Part shown: in pieces, positions 23,899-38,172 of the stretch
Layout: each line of letters begins with the position of its first letter
Numbering within the stretch: the stretch's first letter is position 1
DNA from: Calliopsis andreniformis
Taxonomy: Eukaryota > Arthropoda > Insecta > Hymenoptera > Andrenidae
Direction of reading: 5' to 3'
NCBI RefSeq assembly: GCF_051401765.1
Contig: NC_135068.1
Span: 1,674,001 to 1,738,000 of the forward strand
DNA: 64,000 nucleotides
Translations under genes and position numbers: made by a program
Notes under the pieces: generated by a model
The model's input: the letters and a program-made list of their open reading frames with translations, nothing else
Told to the model about the DNA's origin: nothing
Databases searched by the model: none

Positions 23899-26800
23899 TG
23901 AAATGACCATTACATTCATACTGGTAGCAATTATTCCTCTTATACGACTGAAAATCTGCTTTATTTATATTGTATTTTATGCTCCTGGCGTTGACTTCTA
24001 AGGCACTAAATCTTCGATCTGGAGGAGCAACGCCGTAGAGTGAGGGCCATGTTGCCCGGAATGTAGAAATGGCCATTACTTTCACACTGATGGCAATTAC
24101 ACCTTTTATTCAATTGAAAGACTGTTGAATTTATATTGTATTTTATGCTTCTGGCGTTGAGTTCTAAGGCCCTAACTATTCGATCTGGTGGAACAACGCC
24201 CTAGAGCGAAGCCTAGCCTGCCCGAGACGTAGAAATGGCCATTACTTTGACATCCATTGCATCTGCTCCTGTCATACGTTCGCAAACCTGATGTATTTAT
24301 TTTGCATTTTAATCATGTGGCGATGATATCTAAGGCCCAACTCATACATCTGGTGAAGCAACGCCCATGGCTGAAGCCTAGGTTTCCCAGAACGCTGAAA
24401 TGACCTTTACGTTCACACTGGTAACAATTATTCCTCTTATACGATTGAAAATCTGCTGTATTTATATTGTATTTTAAACTTCTGGCGTTGATTTCTAAGG
24501 TTCAAATCATCCACCTGGTGAGGCAACGCCCTAGAGTGAAGCCTAGGTTGGCCGGAACGTAGAAATGACCATTACTTTCGCACTGGTTGCAAGTATTCCT
24601 TTTACACGATGGGAAATCTGTGGCATTTGTATTGTATTTTATGCTTCTGGCGTTGACTTCTAAGGGCCTAACTATACGATCTGGTGGAGCAGCGCCTTAG
24701 AGTGAAGCCTAGCTTGCCCGGAACGTAGAAATGACAATTACATTGACATCCGTTGCATCTGCTCCTGTTATACGTTTGCATACCTATTATATTTATTTTG
24801 TATTTTAATCATGTGGCGATGATTTCTATGGCCCAAACTCATCCATCTGGTGAAGCAACGCCCTTGGTTGAAGCCTAGGTTTCCCAGAACGTTGAAATGA
24901 CCTTTACATTCATACTGGTAGCAATTATTACTCTCATACGATTGAAAATCTGCTGTATTTATATTGTATTTTATGCTCCTGGCGTTGACTTCTAAGGCCC
25001 TAACTCTTCGATCTGGTGGAGCAACGCCGTAGAGTGAAGGCTAGGTTGCCCGGAATGCAGAAATGCCCATTACTTTCACACTGATGGCAATTGCTCCTTT
25101 TATTCAATTGAAAAACTGTTTAATTTATATTGTATTTTATGCTTCTGGCGTTGACTTCTTAGACCCTAACTATTCGATCTGGTGGTGCAACGCTCTAGAG
25201 TGAAGCCTTTGGTTGCCTGGAACGTATAAATGACCATTCCTTTCGCACTGGTTGCAATTATTCATTTTATACGATGGGAAATCTGTTGTATTTAAATTGT
25301 ATTTTATGCTTCTGGCGTTGACTTCTAAGGCCCTAACTATCCGATCTGGTGGAGCAACGCCCTAGAGTGAAGCCCAGGTCACCCGGAACGTAGAAATGGC
25401 CATTACTTTCACACTCATGGCACTTACTGCTTTTATAGAATTGAAAAACTGTTGAATTTATATTGTATTTCATGCTTCTGGCGTTGACTTCTGAGGCCCT
25501 AACTATTCGATCTGGTGATGCAACGTTCTAGAGTGAAGCCTTGGTTGCCCGAAACGTTGAAATGACCATTACTTTGACATCCGTTGCGTCTGCTCCTGTC
25601 ATGCGATCGCAAACCTGTTGTATCTATTTTGTAGTTTAATCATGTGGCGATGACTTCTAAGGCCCAATCTCATGAATCTGGTGAAGCAACGCCCTTGGTT
25701 GAAGCCTAGGATTCCCGGAATGTTGAAATGACCTTCACGTTCACACTGGTAGCAATTATTCCTCTTATACGATTGAAAATCTGCTGTATTTATATTGTAC
25801 ATTATGCTCCTGGCGTTGACTGCTAAGGCCCTAACTCTTCGATCTGGTGGAGCAACGCCGCAGAGTGAAGGCTAGGTTGCCCGGAATGTAGAAATGCCCA
25901 GTACTTTCACACTGATGGCAATTGCTCCTTTTATTCAATTGAAAAACTGTTTAATTTATATTGTATTTTATGCTTCTGGCGTTGACTTCTTAGACCCTAA
26001 CTATTCGATCTGGTGGTGCAACGCCCTAGAGTGAAGCCTTTGGTTGCCCGGAACGTAGAATTGGCCATTACTTTCACACTCATGGCACTTACTGCTTTTA
26101 TAGAATTGAAAAACTGTTGAATTTATATTGTATTTCATGCTTCTGGCGTTGACTTCTAAGGCCCTAACTATTCGATCTGGTGATGCAACGTTCTAGAGTG
26201 AAGCCTTGGTTGCCCGGAACGTTGAAATGACCATTACTTTGACATCCGTTGCATCTGCTCCTGTCATGCGATAGCAAACCTGTTGTATCTATTTTGTAGT
26301 TTAATCATGTGGCGATGACTTCTAAGGCCCAATCTCATGAATCTGGTGAAGCAACGCCCTTGGTTGAAGCCTAGGATTCCCGGAATGTTGAAATGACCTT
26401 CACGTTCACACTGGTAGCAATTACACCTCTTACACGATTGAAAATCTGCTGTATTTATATTGTACATTATGCTCCTGGCGTTGACTGCTAAGGCCCTAAC
26501 TCTTCGATCTGGTGGAGCAACGCCGCAGAGTGAAGGCTAGGTTGCCCGGAATGTAGAAATGCCCAGTACTTTCACACTGATGGCAATTGCTCCTTTTATT
26601 CAATTGAAAAACTGTTTAATTTATATTGTACTTTATGCTTCTGGCGTTGACTTCTTAGACCCTAACTATTCGATCTGGTGGTGCAACGCTCTAGAGTGAA
26701 GCCTTTGGTTGCCCGGAACGTATAAATGACCATTCCTTTCGCACTGGTTGCAATTACTCCTTTTATACGATGGGAAATCTGTTGTATTTATATTGTATTT

Positions 26801-27716
26801 TATGCTTCTGGCGTTGACTTCTAAGGCCCTAACTATTCGATCTGATGGAGCAACGCCGTAGAGTGAAGGCTAGCTTGCCCGGAATGCAGAAATGACCATT
26901 ACTTTCACACTGATGGCAATTACTCCTTTTATTCAATTGAAAAACTGTTGAATTTATATTGTATTTTATGATTCTGGTGTTGAGTTCTAAGGCCGTAAAT
27001 ATTCGATCCGGTGGAACAACGCCTAGAGTGAAGCCTAGCTTGCCAGGAATGTAGAAATGGCCATTACTTTGACATCCATTGCATCTGTTCCTGTCATACG
27101 TTCGCAAACCTGTTGTATTTACTATGTGTTTTAATCATGTGGCGCTGATTTCTAAGGCCCAAACTCAGCCATCTGGTGAACCATCGCCCTCGGTTGAAAC
27201 CTGGGCTGCCCGGAACGTTGAAATGACCTTTACGTTCACACTGGTAGCAATTATTCCTCTTATACGATTGAAAATCTGCTGTATTTATATTGTATTTTTT
27301 GCTCCTGACGTTTACTTCTAAGGCCCTAACTCTTCGATCTGGAGGAGCGACGCCCTAGAGTGAAGGCTAGGTTGCCCGGAATGTAGAAATGGCCATTACT
27401 TTCACACTGATGGCAAGTACTACGTTTATTCAATTGAAAAACTGTTGAATTTATATTGTATTTTATGCTTCTGGCGTCGACTTCTAAGGCCCTTACTATT
27501 CGATCTGGTGATGCAACGTTCTAGAGTGAAGCCTTGGTTGCCCGGAATGTAGAAATGATCATCACTTTGACATCCGTTGCATCTGCTCCCGTCATGCGAT
27601 CGCAAACCTGTTGTATTTATTTTGTATTTTAATCATGTGGCGATGATTTCTATGGCCCAAACTCAGCCATCTGGTGAAGCAACGCCCTTGGTTGAAGCCT
27701 GGGTTGCCCGGAACGC
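23899..27716 (+). repeat. Nested 3818-bp duplication, right copy (23 monomers)
   Basis: Tandem copy of 20081-23898 that exists only in HOR-2 copy 1. The entry junction is resolved to 10 bp (TGAAATGACC at 23899-23908): the sequence to its left follows the monomer that in copy 2 continues as TTTACGATCACACTGG, and the sequence to its right follows 20091, ATTACATTCATACTGG. At 27717 the original continuation resumes. Confidence 0.94.
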
Positions 27717-30700
27717 TGAAATGACCTTTACGATCACACTGGTAGCAATTATTCCTCTTATACGATTGAAAATCTGCTGTATTTATATTATATTTTTTGC
27801 TCCGAGCGTTTACTTCTAAGGCCCTAACTCTTCGATCTGGAGAAGCAACGCCGCAGAGTGAAGGCTAGGTTGCCCGGAATGTAGAAATGCCCAGTACTTT
27901 TACACTGATGGCAATTGCTCCTTTTATTCAATTGAAAAACTGTTTAATTTATATTGTATTTTATGCTTCTCGCGTTGACTTCTTAGACCCTAACTATTCG
28001 ATCTGGTGGTGCAACGCTCTAGAGTGAAGCCTTTGGTTGCCCGGAACGTATAAATGACCATTCCTTTCGCACTGGTTGCAATTATTCATTTTATACGATG
28101 GGAAATCTGTTGTATTTAAATTGTATTTTATGCTTCTGGCGTTGACTTCTAAGGCCCTAACTATCCGATCTGGTGGAGCAACGCCCTAGAGTGAAGCCCA
28201 GGTTACCCGGAACGTAGAAATGGCCATTACTTTCACACTCATGGCACTTACTGCTATTATAGAATTGAAAAACTGTTGAATTTATATTGTATTTCATGCT
28301 TCTGGCGTTGACTTCTAAGGCCCTAACTATTCGATCTGGTGATGCAACGTTCTAGAGTGAAGCCTTGGTTGCCCGGAACGTTGAAATGACCATTACTTTG
28401 ACATCCGTTGCATCCGCTCCTGTCATGCGATCGCAAACCTGTTGTATCTATTTTGTAGTTTAATCATGTGGCGATGACTTCTAAGGCCCAATCTCATGAA
28501 TCTGGTGAAGCAACGCCCTTGGTTGAAGCCTAGGATTCCCGGAATGTTGAAATGACCTTCACGTTCACACTGGTAGCAATTACACCTCATACACGATTGA
28601 AAATCTGCTGTATTTATATTGTACATTATGCTCCTGGCGTTGACTGCTAAGGCCCTAACTCTTCGATCTGGTGGAGCAACGCCGCAGAGTGAAGGCTAGG
28701 TTGCCCGGAATGTAGAAATGCCCAGTACTTTCACACTGATGGCAATTGCTCCTTTTATTCAATTGAAAAACTGTTTAATTTATATTGTACTTTATGCTTC
28801 TGGCGTTGACTTCTTAGACCCTAACTATTCGATCTGGTGGAGCAACGCCGTAGAGTGAAGGCTAGCTTGCCCGGAAAGCAGAAATGACCATTACTTTCAC
28901 ACTGATGGCAATTACTCCTTTTATTCAATTGAAAAACTGTTGAATTTATATTGTATTTTATGATTCTGGTGTTGAGTTCTAAGGCCGTAAATATTCGATC
29001 CGGTGGAACAACGCCTAGAGTGAAGCCTAGCTTGCCAGGATTGTAGAAATGGCCATTACTTTGACATCCATTGCATCTGTTCCTGTCATACGTTCGCAAA
29101 CCTGTTGTATTTACTATGTATTTTAATCATGTGGCGATGATTTCTATGGCCCAAACTCAGCCATCTGGTGAAGCAACGCCCTTGGTTGAAGCCTGGGTTG
29201 CCCGGAACGCTGAAATGACCTTTACGATCACACTGGTAGCAATTATTCCTCTTATACGATTGAAAATCTGCTGTATTTATATTATATTTTTTGCTCCGGG
29301 CGTTTACTTCTAAGGTCCTAACTCTTCGATCTGGAGAAGCAACGCCGTAGAGTGAAGGCTAGGTTGCCCGGAATGTAGAAGTGCCCAGTACTTTTACACT
29401 GATGGCAATTACTAGTTTAGTCAATTGAAAAACTGTTGAATTTATATTGTATTTTATGCTTCTGGCGTTGACTTCTAAGGCCCTAACTATTCGATTTGGT
29501 GATGCAACGTTCTAGAGTGAAGCCTTGGTTGCCCGGAACGTTGAAATGACCATTACTTTGACATCCGTTGCATCTGCTCCTGTCATGCGATCGCAAACCT
29601 GTTGTATCTATTTTGTAGTTTAATCATGTGGCGATGACTTCTAAGGCCCAATCTCATGAATCTGGTGAAGCAACGCCCTTGGTTGATGCCTAGGATTCCC
29701 GGAACATTGAAATGACCTTTACGTTCACACTGGTTGCAATTACTCCTTTTATACGATGGGAAATCTGTTGTATTTATATTGTATTTTATGCTTCTGGCGT
29801 TGACTTCTAAGGCCCTAACTCTTCAATCTGGAGGACCAACGCCGTAGAGTGAATGCTATGTTGCCCGGAATGTAGAAATGGCCATTACTTTCACACTGAT
29901 GGCAATTACTCTTTTTATTCAATTGAAAAACTGTTGAATTTATATTGTATTTTATGCATCTGGCGTTGTCTTCTAAGGCCCTAACTATTCGATCTGGTGG
30001 AGCAGCGCCCTAGAGTGAAGCCTAGCTTGCCCGGAACGTAGAAGTGACCATTACTTTGACATCCGTTGCATCTGCTCCTGTCATACTTTCGCAAACCTGA
30101 TGTATTTATTTTGCATTTTAATCATGTGGCGATGATTTCTAAGGCCCAAACTCATCCATCTGGTGAAGCAACGCCCTTGGTTGAAGCCTAGGTTTCCCGG
30201 AACGTTGAAATGACCTTTACGTTCGCACCGATAGCAACTACTCCCCTTATACGATTGAAAATCTGCTGTATTTATATTGTATATTTTGCTCCTGGCGCTT
30301 ACTTCTAAAGCCCTAACTCTTCGATGTGGAGGAACAACGCCCTAGAGTGAAGGCTAGGTTGCCCGTAATGTAGAAAGGGCCAGTACTTTCACACTGATGG
30401 CAATTGCTCCTTTTATTCAATTGAAAAACTGTTGAATTTATATTGTATTTTATGCTTCTGGCGTTGACTTCTTAGACCCTAACTAGTCGATCTGATGGAG
30501 CAGCGCCGTAGAATGAAGGCTAGGTTGCCCGGGATGTAGAAATGCCCAGTACTTTCGCACTGATGGCAATTGCTCCTTTTATTCAATTGAAAAACTGTTG
30601 AATTTATATTGTATTTTATGCTTCTGGCGTTGACTTCTTAGACCCTAACTATTCGATCTGGTGGAGCAACGCCCTAGAGTGAAGCGCAGGTTACCCGGAA

Positions 30701-33700
30701 CGTAGAAATGGCCATTACTTTTACATCCATTGCATCTGCTCCTGACATACGTTCGCACACCTGTTGTATTTATTTTGTATTTTAATCATGTGGCGCTGAT
30801 TTCTAAGGCCCAAACTCATGCATCTGGTGAAGCAACGCCCTTGCTTGAAGCCTAGGATTCCCGTAACGTTGAAATGACCTTTACGTTCACACTGGTAGCA
30901 ATTACTCCTCTTATACGATTGAAAATCTGCTGTATTTATACTGTATTTTTTGCTCCTGGCCTTTACTTCAATGGCCCTAACTCTTCGATCTGGAGGAGCA
31001 ACGCCCTAGAGTGAAGCCTAGCTTGCCAGGAATGTAGAAATGGCCATTACCTTGACATCCATTGCATCTGCTCCTGTCATACGTTCGCATACCTGTTTTA
31101 TTTATTTTGTATTTTAATCCTCTGGCATTGATTTCTAAGGTTCAAATCATCCACCTGGTGAGGCAACGCCCTAGAGTGAAGCCTCGGTTGGCCGGGACGT
31201 AGAAGCGACCAATACATTGACAACCGTTGCATCTGCTCCTGTCATACATTCGCAAACCTGATGTATTTAGTTTGTATTTTAATCATGTGGCGATGATTTC
31301 TAAGGCCCAAACTCATCCATCTGGTGAAGCAACGCCCTTGGTTGAAGTCTAGGATTCCCGGAACGTTGAAATGACCTTCACGTTCACACTGTTAGCAATT
31401 ATTCCTCTTATACGATTGAAAATCTGCTGTGTTTATATTGTATATTATGCTTCTGGGGTTGACTTCTAAGGCCCCAACTCTTCGATCTGTAGGACCAACG
31501 CCGTAGAGTGAAGGCTATGTTGCCCGGAATGTAGAAATGGCCATTACTTTCACACTGATGGCAACTACTCCTTTTATTCAATTGAAAAACTGTTGAATTT
31601 ATATTGCATTTAATGCTTCTGGCATTGAGTTCTAAGGCCCTAACTATTCGATCTGGTGGAACACGCCATAGAGCGAAGCCTAGCTCGCCTGGAACGTAGA
31701 AATGGCCATTACCTTGACATCCATTGCATCTGATCCTGTCATACGTTCGCATACCTGTTGCATTTATTTTGTATTTTAATCTTGTGGCGATGATTTCTAC
31801 GGCCCAAACTCATCCATCTGGTGCAGCAACGCCCTTGGTTGAAGCCTGGGTTGCCCGGAACGTTGAAATGACCTTTACGTTCACACTGGTAACATTTATT
31901 CCTCTTACACGATTGAAAATCTACTGTATTTATATTGTATTTATTCCTCTGGCGTTGATTTCTAAGGTTCAAATCATCCACCTAGTGAGGCAACGCCCTA
32001 GAGTGAAGCCTAGGTTGACCGGAACGTAGAAATGACCATTACTTTCGCACTGGTTGCAATTATTCCTTTTATACGATGGGAAATCTGTTGTATGTATATT
32101 GTATTTTATGCTTCTGGCGTTGTCTTCTAAGGCCCTAACTATTCGAACTGGTGGAGCAGCGCCCCAGAGTGAACCCTAGCTGGCCCGGAACGTAGAAGTG
32201 ACCATTACTTTGACATCCGTTGCATCTGCTCCTGTCATACGTTCGCAAACCTGATGTATTTATTTTGCATTTTAATCATGTGGCGATGATTTCTAAGGCC
32301 CAAACTCAACCATCTGGTGAAGCAACACCCTTGGCTGAAGCCTAGGTTTCCCAGAACGCTGAAATGACCTTTACGTTCACGCTGGTAGCAATTATTCCTC
32401 TTATACGATTGAAAATCTGCTGTATTTATATTGTATTTTAAACTTCTGGCATTGATTTCTAAGGTTCAAATCATCCACCTGGTGAGACAACGCCCTAGAG
32501 GGAAGCCTAGGTTGCCCGGATCGTAGAAATGACCATTACATTCGCACTGGTTGCAAGTATTCCTTTTACACGATGGGAAATCTGTGGCATTTATATTGTA
32601 TTTTATGCTTCTGGCGTTGACTTCTAAGGGCCTAACTATTCGATCTTCTGGAGCAGCGCCCTAGAGTGAAGCCTAGCTTGCCCGGAACGTACAAATGACC
32701 ATTACATTGACATCCGTTGCATCTGCTCCTGTCTTACGTTCGCATACCTATTGTATTTATTTTGTATTTTAATCATGTGGCGATGATTTCTATGGCCCAA
32801 ACTCATCCATCTGGTGAAGCAACGCCCTTGGTTGAAGCCTAGGTTTCCCAGAACGTTGAAATGACCTTTACATTCATACTCGTAGCAATTATTCCTCTTA
32901 TACGACTGAAAATCTGCTTTATTCATATTGTATTTTATGCTCCTGGCGTTGACTTCTAAGGCACTAAATCTTCGATCTGGAGGAGCAACGCCGTAGAGTG
33001 AGGGCCATGTTGCCCGGAATGTAGAAATGGCCATTACTTTCACACTGATGGCAATTACACCTTTTATTCAATTGAAAGACTGTTGAATTTATATTGTATT
33101 TTATGCTTCTGGCGTTGAGTTCTAAGGCCCTAACTATTCGATCTGGTGGAACAACGCCCTAGAGCGAAGCCTAGCCTGCCCGGAACGTAGAAATGGCCAT
33201 TACTTTGACATCCATTGCATCTGCTCCTGTCATACGTTCGCAAACCTGATGTATTTATTTTGCATTTTAATCATGTGGCGATGATATCTAAGGCCCAAAC
33301 TCATACATCTGGTGAAGCAACGCCCTTGGCTGAAGCCTAGGTTTCCCAGAACGCTGAAATGACCTTTACGTTCACACTGGTAACAATTATTCCTCTTATA
33401 CGATTGAAAATCTGCTGTATTTAGATTGTATTTTAATCCTCTGGCATTGATTTCTAAGGTTCAAATCATCCACCTGGTGAGGCAAAGCCATAGAGTGAAG
33501 CCTAGGTTGGCCGGAACGTAGAAATGACCATTACCTTCGCACTGGTTGCAATTATTCCTTTTATACGATGGGAAATCTGTTGTACTTATATTGTATTGTA
33601 TGCTTCTGGCGTTGAGGTCTAAGGCCCTAACTATTCGATCTGGTGGAACAACGCCCTAGAGCGAAGCCTAGCTTGCCCGGAACGTAGAAATGGCCATTAC

Positions 33701-34369
33701 CTTGACATCCATTGCATCTGATCCTGTCATACGTTCGCATACCTGTTGCGTTTATTTTGTATTTTAATCATGTGGCGATGATTTCTACGGCCCAAACTCA
33801 TCAATCTGGTGAGGCAACGCACTCGGTTGAAACCTAGGTGGTCCGGAACGTTGAAATGACCTTTACGTTCACACTGGTAGCAATTATTCCTCTTATACGA
33901 TTGAAAATCTGCTGTATTTATATTGTATTTTAATCATCTGGTGTTGATTTCTAAGGTTCAAATCATCCACCTGGTGAGGCAACACCCTAGAGTGAGGCCT
34001 AGGTTGCCCGGAACGTAGAAATGACCATTACTTTCGCACTGGTTGCAAATATTCCTCTTATACGATGGGAAATCTGTTGTATTTATATCGTATTTTATGC
34101 TTCTGTCGTTGACTTCTAAGGCCCTAACTATTCGATCTGATGGAGCAGCGCCCTAGAGTGAAGCCTAGCTTGCCCGGAACGTAGAAATGACCATTACAAT
34201 GACATCCGTTGCATTTGCTCCTGTCATACGATCGCAAACCTGTTGTATTTATTTTGTATTTTAATCATGTGGCGAAAACTTCTAAGGCCCAATCTCATGA
34301 ATCTGGTGAAGCAACGCCCTTGGTTGTAGCCTAGGATTCCCGGAATGTTGAAATGACCTTCACGTTCAT
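27717..34369 (+). repeat. HOR-2 copy 1, central segment (~40 monomers)
   Basis: Matched at 45799-52451 at 18,082 bp. It contains several C units with CCCAGTACTTT starts and CTTCTTAGACCC (27880-28830, 30370-30680), a run resembling 19.5-20.5 kb around 32250-33370 (for example GCAAGTATTCCTTTTACACG at ~32554), and monomers at 33700-34369 that are diverged relatives of the end of HOR-3. No sequence other than satellite is seen. Confidence 0.9.
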
Positions 34370-37011
34370 ACTGGTAGCAATTACACCTCTTACACGATTG
34401 AAAATCTGCTGTATTTATATTGTATATTATGCTCCTGGCGTTGACTGCTAAGGCCCTAACTCTTCGATCTGGTGGAGCAACGCCTCAGAGTGAAGGCTAG
34501 GTTGCCCGGAATGTAGAAATGCCCAGTACTTTCACACTGATGGCAATTGCTCCTTTTATTCAATTGAAAAACAGTTGAATTTATATTGTATTTTATGCTT
34601 CTGGCGTTGACTTCCTAGACCCTATCTATTCGATCTGGTGGTGCAACGCTCTAGAGTGAAGCCTTTGGTTGCCCGGAACGTAGAAATGACCATTACGTTC
34701 GAACTGGTTGCAATTATTCCTTTTATACGATGGGAAATCTGTTGTATTTATATTGTATTTTATGCTTCTGGCGTTGACTTCTAAGGCCCTAACTATTCGA
34801 TCTGGTGGAGCAGCGCCCTGGAGTGAAGCCTAGCTTGCACGGAACGTAGAAGTGACCATTACTTTGACATCCGTTGCATCTGCTCCTGTCATGCGTTCGC
34901 AAAACTGCTGTATTTATTTTGTATTTTAATCATGTGGCGATGATTTCGAAGGCCCAAACTCATCCACCAGGTGAAGAAACGCCCTTGGTTGAAGCCTAGG
35001 TTTGCCAGAACGTTGAAATGACCTTTACGTTCATACTGGTAGCAATTAATCCTCTTATATGACTGAAAATCTGCTTTATTTATGTTGTATTTTAAGCTCC
35101 TGGCCTTGACTTCTAAGACACTAACTCTTCAATCTGGGCGACCAACGCCGTAGAGTGAAGGCTATGTTGCCGGGAATGTAGAAATGGCCATTACTTTCAC
35201 ACTGATGGTAATTACTCCTTTTATTCAATTGAAAAACTGTTGAATTTATATTGTATTTTATGCTTCTGGCGTTGGCTTCTAAGGCCCTAAATATTCGATC
35301 TGGTGGAGCAGCGCCCAAGAGTGAAGCCCAGCTTCCCCGGAATGTAGAAGTGACGATTACTTTGACATCCGTTGCATCTGCTCCTGTCATACGTTCGCAA
35401 ACCTGTTGTATTTATTATGTATTTTAATCATGTGGCGATGATTTCTAAGTCCCAAACTCATCCATCTGGTGAAGCCTCGCCCTTGGTTTAAGCCTAGTTT
35501 GCCCGGAACGTTGAAATGATCATTACTTTCGCACTGGTTGCAATTATTCCTTTTATACGATGGGAAATCTGTTGTACTTATATTGTATTTTATGCTTCTG
35601 GCGTTGACTTCTGAGGCCCTAACTATTCGATCTCGTGCAGCAGCGCCCTAGAGTGAAGCCTAGCTTGTCCGGATCGTAGAAATGAACATTACTTTGACAT
35701 CCGTTGAATCTGTTCCTGTCATACGTTCGCAAACCTGTTGTATTTATTTGGTATTTTAATCATGCGTCGATGATTTCTAAGGCCCAAACTCAGCCATCTG
35801 GTAAAGCAACGCCCTCGTTTGAAGCCTGGGTTGCCCGGATCATTGAAATGACCTTTACGTTCACTCTGGTAGAAATTATTCCTCTTATACGATTGAAAGT
35901 CTGCTGCATTTATATTGTATTTTAATCCTCTGGCGTTGATTTCTAAGGTCCAAACGCATCCACCTGGTTAGGAAACGCCATAGAGTGAAGCCTAGGTGGC
36001 CCGCACGTAGAAATGACCATTACTTTCGCACTGGTTGCAATTATTCATTTTATGCGATGAGAAATCTGTTGTATTTATATTGTATTTTATTCTTCTGGCG
36101 TTGACTTCCAAGGCCCTATCTATTCGATCTGGTGGAGCAGCGCCCTAGGGTGAAGCCTAGATAACCCGGAACGTAGAAGTGACCATTACTTTGACATCCG
36201 TTGCATCTGCTCCTGTCATACGATCGCAAACCTGTTGTATCTATTTTGTAGTTTATTCATGTGGCGATGACTTCTAAGGCCCAAACTCAGCCATCTGGTA
36301 AAGCAACGGCCTCGTTTGAAGCCTGGGTTGCCCGGATCGTTGAAATGACCTTTACGTTCACTCTGGTAGCAATTATTCCTCTTATACGAATGAAAATCTG
36401 GTGTATTTATATTGTATTTTATTACTCTGGCGTTGATTTCTAAGGTTCAAATCATCCACCTGATGAGGCAACGCCCTAGAGTGAAGCCTAGGTTGCCCGG
36501 AACGTAGAAATGACCATTACTTTCGCACTGGCTGCAATTATTCCTTTTATAGGATGGGAAATCTGTTGTATTTATATTGTATTTTATGCTTTTGGCGTTG
36601 ACTTCTAAGGCCCTAACTCTTCGATCTGGTGGAGCAATGCCGTAGAGTGAAGACTAGGTTGCCCGGAACGTAGAAATGACCATTATATTGACATTCGTTG
36701 CATTTGCTCCTGTCATACGTTCGCAAAGCTGTTGCATTTATTTTGAATTTTAATCATGTGGCGATGATTTCTAATGCCCAAACTCATCCATCTGGTGAAG
36801 CAACGCCCTTGGTTGAAGCCTAGGATTCCCGGAATGTTGAAATGACCTTTACGTTCACACTGGTAGCAATTATTCCTTTTATACGATTGAAAATCTGCCT
36901 TATTTATATTGTATATTATGCTCCTGGCGTTGACTGCTAAGGCCCTAACTCTTCGACCTGGTGGAGCAACGCCGTAGAGTGAAGGCTAGGTTGCCCGGAA
37001 TGTAGGAATGC

Positions 37012-37177
37012 CCAGTACTTTCACACTGATGGCAATTTCTCCTTTTATTCAATTGAAAATCTGCTGTATTTATATTGTATTTTTTGCTCCTGGCGTTTAC
37101 TTCTAAGGCCCCAACTCTTTGATCTGGAGGAGCAACGCCCTAGAGTGAAGGCTAGGTTGCCCGAAATGTAGAAATGG
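37012..37177 (+). repeat. Hybrid C/B monomer within HOR-3
   Basis: This unit starts as type C (CCAGTACTTTCACACTGATG and TTTATTCAATTGAAAA) and switches at about 37060 to a B core (TCTGCTGTATTTATATTG with TTTTTTGCTCCTGGCGTTTA). The switch is in register, so the length stays 166 bp. It is present in each HOR-3 unit, near 55094, 59234 and 63378. Confidence 0.83.
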
Positions 37178-37343
37178 CCATTACTTTCACACTGATGGCA
37201 ATTACTCCTTTTATTCAATTGAAATACTGTTGAATTTGTATTGTATTTTATGCTACTGGCGTTGACTTCTAAGGCCCTAACTATCCGATCTGGTCGTGCA
37301 ACGCCCTAGAGTGAAGCCTAGGTTGCCCGGAACATAGAAATGA

Positions 37344-37509
37344 CCATTACTTTGACATCCGTTGCATCAGCTCCTGTCATACGATCGCATACCTGTTGTA
37401 TTTATTTTGTATTTTATTCATGTGGCGATGACTTCTAAGGCCCAAACTCAGCCATCTGGTGAAGCAACGCCCTCGGTTGAAGCCTGGATTGCCCGGAACG
37501 CTGAAACGA
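37344..37509 (+). repeat. Type A monomer (reference copy, 166 bp)
   Basis: Monomers are phased here to start at the CCATTA/CCTTTA motif. Type A is recognised by TTTGACATCCGTTGCATC followed by CCTGTCATACG, then by TTTATTTTGTATTTTAATCA in place of the commoner TATATTGTATTTTATGC core, then GGCGATGA and CCAAACTCATCCATCTGG. This copy is exactly 166 bp and is followed directly by a B and then a C unit. In the stretches measured (about 0.3-7 kb), A units recur every two, three or four monomers, most often three, which makes A the best marker for register in the array. Confidence 0.9.
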
Positions 37510-37675
37510 CCTTTACGTTCACACTGGTGGCAGCTATTCCTCTTATACGATTGAAAATCTGCTGTGTTTATATTGTATTTTATGCTCCTGGCGTTGACTT
37601 CTAAGGCCCTAACTCTTCGATCTGGAGGACCAACGCCGTAGAGTGAAGGCTACGTTGCCCGGAATGTAGAAATGA
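37510..37675 (+). repeat. Type B monomer (reference copy, 166 bp)
   Basis: Type B starts CCTTTACGTTCACACTGGTA, then reads CAATTATTCCTCTTATACG and GATTGAAAATCTGCTGTA. It has two common endings: one with ATGCTCCTGGCGTTGACTTC and GATCTGGAGGAGCAACGCCG, and one with AATCCTCTGGCGTTGATTTC and CAAATCATCCACCTGGTGAG. B normally follows A. The +1-frame reading stretches of about 80 codons that recur through the window run from A into B and stop at the TTCTAA of B. Confidence 0.9.
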
Positions 37676-37841
37676 CCTTTACTTTCACACTGTTGGCAAT
37701 TACTCCTTTTTTACAATTGGAAAACTGTTGAATTTATATTGTATTTTATGCTTCTGGCGTTGAGTTCTGAGACCGTAACAATTCTACCTGGAGGAACAAC
37801 GCCCTAGAGTGAAGCGTAGGTTACCCGGAAAGTAGAAATGA
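37676..37841 (+). repeat. Type C monomer (reference copy, 166 bp)
   Basis: Type C is marked by ACTTTCACACTGATGGCAAT, CTCCTTTTATTCAATTGAAA and AACTGTTGAATTTATATTG. Most C units carry the perfect 10-bp palindrome TTCAATTGAA, and many begin with a second one, AATGGCCATT. This particular copy is altered at both (TTTTTACAATTGGAAAAC). C usually follows B and precedes A. Confidence 0.9.
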
Positions 37842-38172
37842 CTATTACTTTGACACCCGTTGCATCTGCGCCTGTCATACGTACGCAAACCTATTGTATT
37901 TATTTTGTATTTTAATCATGTGGCGATGATTTCTAAGGCCCAAACTCATCCATCTGGTGAAGCAACGCCCTTGGATGATGCGTAGGTTGCCCAAAACTTT
38001 GAAATGACCTTTACGTTCACACTGGTAGCAATTATTCCTCTTATACGATTGAAAATCTGCTGTATTTATATTGTATTTTAATCCTCTAGCGTTGATTTCT
38101 CAGGTTCAAATCATCCACCTGGTGAGGCAACGCCCTAGAGTGAAGCCTAGGTTGCCCGGAACGTAGAAATGA

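Noticed and set aside
37561..37590. TATA-like AT-rich core (TATTTATATTGTATTTTA) as a promoter in each monomer
   Set aside because: It is an intrinsic part of every monomer, and nothing nearby indicates a transcription unit. Satellite transcription is possible but cannot be inferred from this motif.
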